From Bufo bufo (lineage: Eukaryota; Chordata; Amphibia; Anura; Bufonidae), in NCBI RefSeq assembly GCF_905171765.1, contig NC_053397.1, positions 1,378,446 through 1,442,445 on the forward strand: a DNA stretch of 64,000 nt, given 5' to 3'. The first letter of the stretch is position 1. The number at the start of each line of letters is the position of its first letter. The notes below the pieces were generated by a model that worked only from the letters and a program-made list of their open reading frames with translations, searched no databases and had not been told where the DNA came from. Below are positions 56,038-64,000 of the stretch, piece by piece. The position numbers were made by a program, and so were the translations under genes.

Positions 56038-59000
56038 CACAGTATACTGTATATATAAATACACACACACACACTACAGAGGACAGTATACTGTATATTT
56101 ATACTACAGAGGACAGTATACTGTATATATACTACAGAGGACAGTATACTGTATATTTATACTACAGAGGACAGTATACTGTATATATATACTACAGAGG
56201 ACCGTATACTGTGTATATATATATACTACAGAGGACAGTATACTGTATATACACTACAGAGGACAGTATACTGTATATATACTACAGAGGACAGTATACT
56301 GTATATATACTACAGAGGACAGTATACTGCATATATACTACAGAGGACAGTATACTGTATATATACTACAGAGGACAGTATACTGTATATATACTACAGA
56401 GGACAGTATACTGTATATATACTACAGAGGACAGTATACTGTATATATACTACAGAGGACAGTATACTGTGTATATATATATATACTACAGAGGACAGTA
56501 TACTGTATATACACTACAGAGGACAGTATACTGTATATATACTACAGAGGACAGTATACTGTATATATACTACAGAGGACAGTATACTGCATATATACTA
56601 CAGAGGACAGTATACTGTATATATACTACAGAGGACAGTATACTGTATATATACTACAGAGGACAGTATACTGTATATATACTACAGAGGACAGTATACT
56701 GTATATATACTACAGAGGACAGTATACTGTATATATACTACAGAGGACAGTATACTGTATATATACTAGAGGACAGTATACTGTATATATACTATAGAGG
56801 ACAGTATACTGTATATATACTACAGAGGACAGTATACTGTATATATACTACAGAGGACAGTATACTGTATATATACTACAGAGGACAGTATACTGTATAT
56901 ATACTACAGAGGACAGTATACTGTATATATACTACAGAGGACAGTATACTGTATATATACTACAGAGGACAGTATACTGTGTATATATACTACAGAGGAC
57001 AGTATACTGTGTATATATACTACAGAGGACAGTATACTGTATATATACTACAAAGGACAGTATACTGTATATATACTAGAGGACAGTATACTGTATATAT
57101 ACTACATAGGACAGTATACTGTATATATACTACAGAGGACAGTATACTGTATATATACTACAGAGGACAGTATACTGTATATATACACTACAGAGGACAG
57201 TATACTGTATATATACTACAGAGGACAGTATACTGCATATATACTACAGAGGACAGTACACTGTATATATACTACAGAGGACAGTATACTGTATATATAC
57301 TAGAGGACAGTATACTGTATATACACTACAGAGGACAGTATACTGTATATACACTACAGAGGACAGTATACTGTATATATACTACAGAGGACAGTATACT
57401 GTATATATACTACAGAGGACAGTATACTGTGTATATATACTACAGAGGACAGTATACTGTGTATATATACTACAGAGGACAGTATACTGTATATATACTA
57501 CAGAGGACAGTATACTGTATATATACTACAGAGGACAGTATACTGTATATATACTACAGAGGACAGTATACTGTGTATATATACTACAGAGGACAGTATA
57601 CTGTGTATATATACTACAGAGGACAGTATACTGTATATATACTACAGAGGACAGTATACTGTATATATACTACAGAGGACAGTATACTGTATATATACTA
57701 GAGGACAGTATACTGTATATATATACTACAGAGGACAGTATACTGCATATATACTACAGAGGACAGTATACTGTATATATACTACAGAGGACAGTATACT
57801 GTATATATACTAGAGGACAGTATACTGTATATATACTACAGAGGACAGTATACTGTGTATATATACTACAGAGGACAGTATACTGTATATATACTACAGA
57901 GGACAGTATACTGTATATATACTACAGAGGACAGTATACTGTATATATACTACAGAGGACAGTATACTGTATATATATACTACAGAGGACAGTATACTGT
58001 ATATATATACTACAGAGGACAGTATACTGTATATATATACTACAGAGGACAGTATATATACACTACAGAGGACAGTATACTGTATATATACTACAGAGGA
58101 CAGTATACTGTATATATATACTACAGAGGACAGTATACTGTATATATACTACAGAGGACAGTATACTGTATATATACTACAGAGGACAGTATACTGTATA
58201 TATACTACAGAGGACAGTATACTGTATATATACACTACAGAGGACAGTATACTGTATATATACACTACAGAGGACAGTATACTGTATATATACTACAGAG
58301 GATAGTATACTGTATATATACTACAGAGGACAGTATACTGTATATATACTACAGAGGACAGTATACTGTATATATACACTACAGAGGACAGTATACTGTA
58401 TATATACTACAGAGGACAGTATACTGTATATATACTACAGAGGATAGTATACTGTATATATACTACAGAGGACAGTATACTGTATATATACTAGAGGACA
58501 GTATACTGTATATATATACTACAGAGGACAGTATACTGTATATATACTACAGAGGACAGTATACTGTATATATACTGCAGAGGACAGTATACTGTATATA
58601 TACTACAGAGGACAGTATACTGTATATATACTACAGAGCACAGTATACTGTATATATACACTACAGAGGACAGTATACTGTATATACACTACAGAGGACA
58701 GTATACTGTATATATACTAGAGGACAGTATACTGTATATATATACTACAGAGGACAGTATACTGTGTGTATATATATACAGAGGACAGTATACTGTATAT
58801 ATACTACAGAGGACAGTATACTGTATATATACTAGAGGACAGTATACTGTATATATATACTACAGAGGACAGTATACTGTATATATACTACAGAGGACAG
58901 TATACTGTATATATATACTACAGAGGACAGTATACTGTATATATACTACAGAGGACAGTATACTATATATATACTACAGAGGACAGTATACTGTATATAT

Positions 59001-59711
59001 ACTACAGAGGACAGTATACTGTATATATACTACAGAGGACAGTATACTGTATATACACTACAGAGGACAGTATACTGTATATATATACTATAGAGGATAG
59101 TATACTGTATATATACTACAGAGGACAGTATACTGTATATATACTAGAGGACAGTATACTGTATATATATATACTACAGAGGACAGTATACTGTATATAC
59201 ACTAGAGGACAGTATACTGTATATATACTACAGAGGACAGTATACTGCATATATACAACAGCGGACAGTATACTGTGTATATATATATATTATAGAGGAC
59301 AGTATACAGCATATATACTACAGAGGACAGTATATTGTATATATACAACAGAGGACAGTATACTGTATATATACTAGAGGACAGTATACTGTATATATAT
59401 ACTACAGAGGACAGTATACTGTATATATACTACAGAGGACAGTATACTGTATATATACTAAAGAGGACAGTATACTGTATATATACTACAGAGGACAGTA
59501 TACTGTATATATACTACAGAGGACAGTATACTGTATATATATATACTACAGAGGACAGTATACTGTATATACACTACAGAGGACAGTATACTGTATATCT
59601 ATACTACAGGGGACAGTATACTGTATATATACTACAGAGGACAGTATACTGTATATATACTACAGAGGACAGTATACTGTATATATACACTACAGAGGAC
59701 AGTATACTGTG

Positions 59712-59742
<31 letters not shown>

Positions 59743-62700
59743 TACAGAGGACAGTATACTGTATATATGCAACAGAGGACAGTATACTGTATATATACTA
59801 CAGAGGACAGTATACTGTATATATACACTACAGAGGACAGTATACTGTATATATATACTACAGAGGACAGTATACTGTATATATACTAGAGGACAGTATA
59901 CTGTATATATATACTACAGAGGACAGTATACTGTATATATACTACAGAGGACAGTATACTGTTTATATACTACAGAGAACAGTATACTGTATATATACTA
60001 CAGAGGACAGTATACTGTATATATACTACAGAGGACAGTATACTGTATATATACTACAGAGGACAATATACTGTATATATACTACAGAGGACAGTATACT
60101 GTATATACACTACAGAGGACAGTATACTGTATATATATATATATACTACAGAGGATAGTATACTGTATATATACTACAGAGGACAGTATACTGTATATAT
60201 ACTAGAGGACAGTATACTGTATATATATATATACTACAGAGGACAGTATACTGTATATACACTAGAGGACAGTATACTCTATATATACTACAGAGGACAG
60301 TATACTGCATATATACAACAGCGGACAGTATACTGTGTATATATATATATATATATATATATTATAGAGAACAGTATACAGCATATATACTACAGAGGAC
60401 AGTATATTGTATATATACAACAGAGGACAGTATACTGTATATATATATACCACAGATGACAGTATACTGTATATATACTACAGATGATAGTATGCGGTAT
60501 ATAAACTACAGAGGACAGAATACTGTATATATACTACAGAGGACAGTATACTGAATATTGTGAAAGTTAGGGGTTTGAGCAGCTCTCACCTGTCGAGGAT
60601 TCCACCGGTATAGCACGGACCAACTCCTTCACCCGAAAATAGGAGAGATATGTAGATATGAAGAAAAAGTGAATTTTGTCCAGCTTGTATTTGTGGCAAT
60701 CCGAAGGCTTTTATTCAATAATCAGTAAAATCCAGGTACAGAAAGCAGAGTCTACATGTTTCGGGCACAATGCAATTTCAGCCCTTACTCATGAGTAAGG
60801 GCTGAAATTGCATTGTGCCCGAAACATGTAGACTCTGCTTTCTGTACCTGGATTTTACTGATTATTGAATAAAAGCCTTCGGATTGCCACAAATACAAGC
60901 TGGACAAAATTCACTTTTTCTTCAGTATACTGAATATATACTACAGAGGATAGTATACTGTATATACAGTATACTACAGAGGACAATATACTGAATATAT
61001 ATACTACAGAGTACAGTATACTGTATATATACTACAGAGGACAGTATACTGTATATATATACTACAGAGGACAGTATACTGTATATATACTACAGAGGAC
61101 AGTATACTGTATATATACTACAGAGGACAGTATACTGTATATATACTACATAGGACAGTATACTGTATATATACTACAGAGGACAGTATACTGTATATAT
61201 ACTACAGAGGACAGTATACTGTATATATACTACAAAGGACAGTATACTGTATATATACTACAAAGGACAGTATACTGTATATATATATACTACAGAGGAC
61301 AGTATACTGCATACATACTACAGAGGACAGTATACTGTATATATATACTACAGAGGACAATATACTGTATATATATATATACTACAGAGGACAGTATACT
61401 GTATATAAACTACAGAGGACAGTATACTGTATATATACTACAGAGGACAGTATACTGTATATATACTACAGAGGACAGTATACTGCATACATACTACAGA
61501 TGATAGTATGTGGTATATATACAATGGACAGTATAATGTGTATATATATATATACTACAGAGGACAGAATACTATATATATACTACAGAGGACAGTATAC
61601 TGTATATATACTACAGAGGACAGTATACTGTATATATACTACAGAGGACAGTATACTGTATATACACTACAGAGGACAGTATACTGTATATATATACTAC
61701 AGAGGATAGTATACTGTATATATACTACAGAGGACAGTATACTGTATATATACTAGAGGACAGTATACTGTATATATATATACTACAGAGGACAGTATAC
61801 TGTATATACACTAGAGGACAGTATACTGTATATATACTACAGAGGACAGTATACTGCATATATACAACAGCGGACAGTATACTGTGTATATATATATATA
61901 TTATAGAGGACAGTATACAGCATATATACTACAGAGGACAGTATATTGTATATATACAACAGAGGACAGTATACTGTATATATACTAGAGGACAGTATAC
62001 TGTATATATATACTACAGAGGACAGTATACTGTATATATACTACAGAGGACAGTATACTGTATATATACTAAAGAGGACAGTATACTGTATATATACTAC
62101 AGAGGACAGTATACTGTATATATACTACAGAGGACAGTATACTGTATATATACTACAGAGGACAGTATACTGTATATATATATACTACAGAGGACAGTAT
62201 ACTGTATATACACTACAGAGGACAGTATACTGTATATCTATACTACAGGGGACAGTATACTGTATATATACTACAGAGGACAGTATACTGTATATATACT
62301 ACAGAGGACAGTATACTGTATATATACACTACAGAGGACAGTATACGGTATATTTGCAACAGAGGACAGTATACTGTATATATACTACAGAGGACAGTAT
62401 ACTGTATATATACACTACAGAGGACAGTATACTGTATATATAAACTACAGAGGACAGTATACTGTATATATACTAGAGGACAGTATACTGTATATATATA
62501 CTACAGAGGACAGTATACTGTATATATACTACAGAGGACAGTATACTGTATATATACTACAGAGAACAGTATACTGTATATATACTACAGAGGACAGTAT
62601 ACTGTATATATACTAGAGGACAGTATACTGTATATATACTACAGAGGACAATATACTGTATATATACTACAGAGGACAGTATACTGTATATACACTACAG

Positions 62701-64000
62701 AGGACAGTATACTGTATATATATATATATATATACTACAGAGGATAGTATACTGTATATATACTACAGAGGACAGTATACTGTATATATACTAGAGGACA
62801 GTATACTGTATATATATATATACTACAGAGGACAGTATACTGTATATACACTAGAGGACAGTATACTCTATATATACTACAGAGGACAGTATACTGCATA
62901 TATACAACAGCGGACAGTATACTGTGTATATATATATATATATATATATTATAGAGAACAGTATACAGCATATATACTACAGAGGACAGTATATTGTATA
63001 TATACAACAGAGGACAGTATACTGTATATATATATACCACAGATGACAGTATACTGTATATATACTACAGATGATAGTATGCGGTATATAAACTACAGAG
63101 GACAGAATACTGTATATATACTACAGAGGACAGTATACTGAATATATACTACAGAGGATAGTATACTGTATATACAGTATACTACAGAGGACAATATACT
63201 GAATATATATACTACAGAGGACAGTATACTGTATATATACTACAGAGGACAGTATACTGTATATATATACTACAGATGACAGTATACTGTATATATACTA
63301 CAGAGGACAGTATACTGTATATATACTACAAAGGACAGTATACTGTATATATATACTACAGAGGACAGTATACTGTATATATACTACAGAGGACAGTATA
63401 CTGTATATATACTACAGAGGACAGTATACTGTATATATACTACAGAGGACAGTATACTGTGTATATACTACAGAGGACAGTATACTGTATATATACTACA
63501 GAGGACAGTATACTGTATATATATACATTAGAGGACAGTATACTGTATATATACTACGGAGGACAGTATACTGTATATATACTACAGAGGACAGTATACT
63601 GTATATATACTACAGAGGACAGTATACTGTATATATATACTACAGAGGACAGTATACTGTATATATACTACAGAAGACATTAAACTGTGTATATATATAC
63701 ACTACAGAGGACAGTATACTGTATATATACTACAAAGGACAGTATACTGTATATATACTACAGAGGACAGTATACTGTGTATATACTACAGAGGACAGTA
63801 TACTGTATATATACTACAGAGGACAGTATACTGTATATATATACATTAGAGGACAGTATACTGTATATATATACTACGGAGGACAGTATACTGTATATAT
63901 ACTACAGAGGACAGTATACTGTATATATACTACAGAGGACAGTATACTGTATATATATACTACAGAGGACAGTATACTGTATATATACTACAGAGGACAG
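56038..64000. repeat. Minisatellite, 26-bp monomer, with higher-order structure
   Basis: About 290 copies of TATATACTACAGAGGACAGT followed by ATACTG, interrupted only by 60558-60924. Each unit contains the perfect 12-bp palindrome ACAGTATACTGT. TA steps expand in places (59711-59733, 60338-60361). A 24-bp variant lacks CA of TACAGAGG. Markers such as CAACAGCGG occur at about 59256, 60316, 61865 and 62905, revealing a higher-order unit of about 1.05 kb. The long RGQYTVYI-type frames are by-products. The array runs past the window end. Confidence 0.97.
60558..60924. mobile_element. Foldback insertion C: perfect 266-bp palindrome with target duplication
   Basis: 60659-60924 is a perfect palindrome centred between 60791 and 60792 with no spacer. 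The 101 bp before it (60558-60658) extend the left arm only. The insertion is flanked by GTATACTGAATA (60546-60557 and 60925-60936). Each arm, read outward from the centre, contains AAGGGC, GCCC then GAAACATGTAGAC, a hammerhead-like second core, followed by a TTGAATAAAAGCC tail. The dyad centre cuts the first core (TCATGAGT for CTGATGA). Confidence 0.9.

Noticed and set aside
56004..63683. Long plus frames with RGQYTVYI / CIYTTEDSILY repeats
   Set aside because: By-products of the 26-bp array, which reads through three phases with no stop. No supporting signals.

Overview
The window looks like a non-coding, repeat-saturated stretch of a vertebrate genome, most probably an anuran amphibian. 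The reasons are the mix of Tc1-like DNA transposons (DD34E and DD37E types), L1-type LINEs with ORF1 and ORF2, piggyBac and hAT elements with their MITEs, a DIRS-like tyrosine-recombinase element, and foldback repeats with hammerhead-ribozyme-like cores. This assignment is inference from transposon composition; no host gene was identified by name. There are no tRNA, rRNA, CRISPR or prokaryotic signals.

Layout. 1-4393: three minisatellites (41, about 35 and 49 bp monomers), with a candidate terminal exon of a host gene at 671-724. 5355-15110: a 45/48-bp minisatellite whose monomer encodes the Tc1 transposase SPDLNP(x)E motif, invaded by three copies of a 2.1-kb hAT element, a hAT MITE and two TTAA-type MITEs; hAT plus array form a 3.0-kb higher-order unit. 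15553-20693: a decayed DIRS-like element with 135-bp inverted terminal repeats and an internal complementary region, nested in an older repeat. 22304-24697: a truncated, frameshifted piggyBac. 24719-28645: mostly unassigned, with a 443-bp piggyBac MITE, a possible small host exon pair and a foldback repeat.

28916-42376: two L1-type elements head to head. The minus-strand one is decayed. The plus-strand one keeps an 847-codon ORF2 segment and is interrupted by two Tc1-like elements, one of which (40211-41762) carries an intact DD37E transposase. 42400-46972: a further Tc1-like element apparently split by about 3.4 kb that itself contains another Tc1 copy. 47291-50224: a 53-bp minisatellite. 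50804-52734: a minus-strand candidate terminal exon with 27 in-frame 19-residue repeats. 53488-55056: a Tc1 element with a full-length DD34E transposase ORF. 55301-55652: a foldback repeat with hammerhead-like cores. 56038-64000: an array of 26-bp monomers with higher-order structure, interrupted by a perfect 266-bp palindrome.

The only long open frames outside satellites are two transposases, the L1 ORF2 segment and the 19-residue-repeat exon. Other long frames are by-products of tandem repeats lacking stop codons. At least 18 kb of the 64 kb is minisatellite, which would suit a subtelomeric or similarly repeat-prone location.
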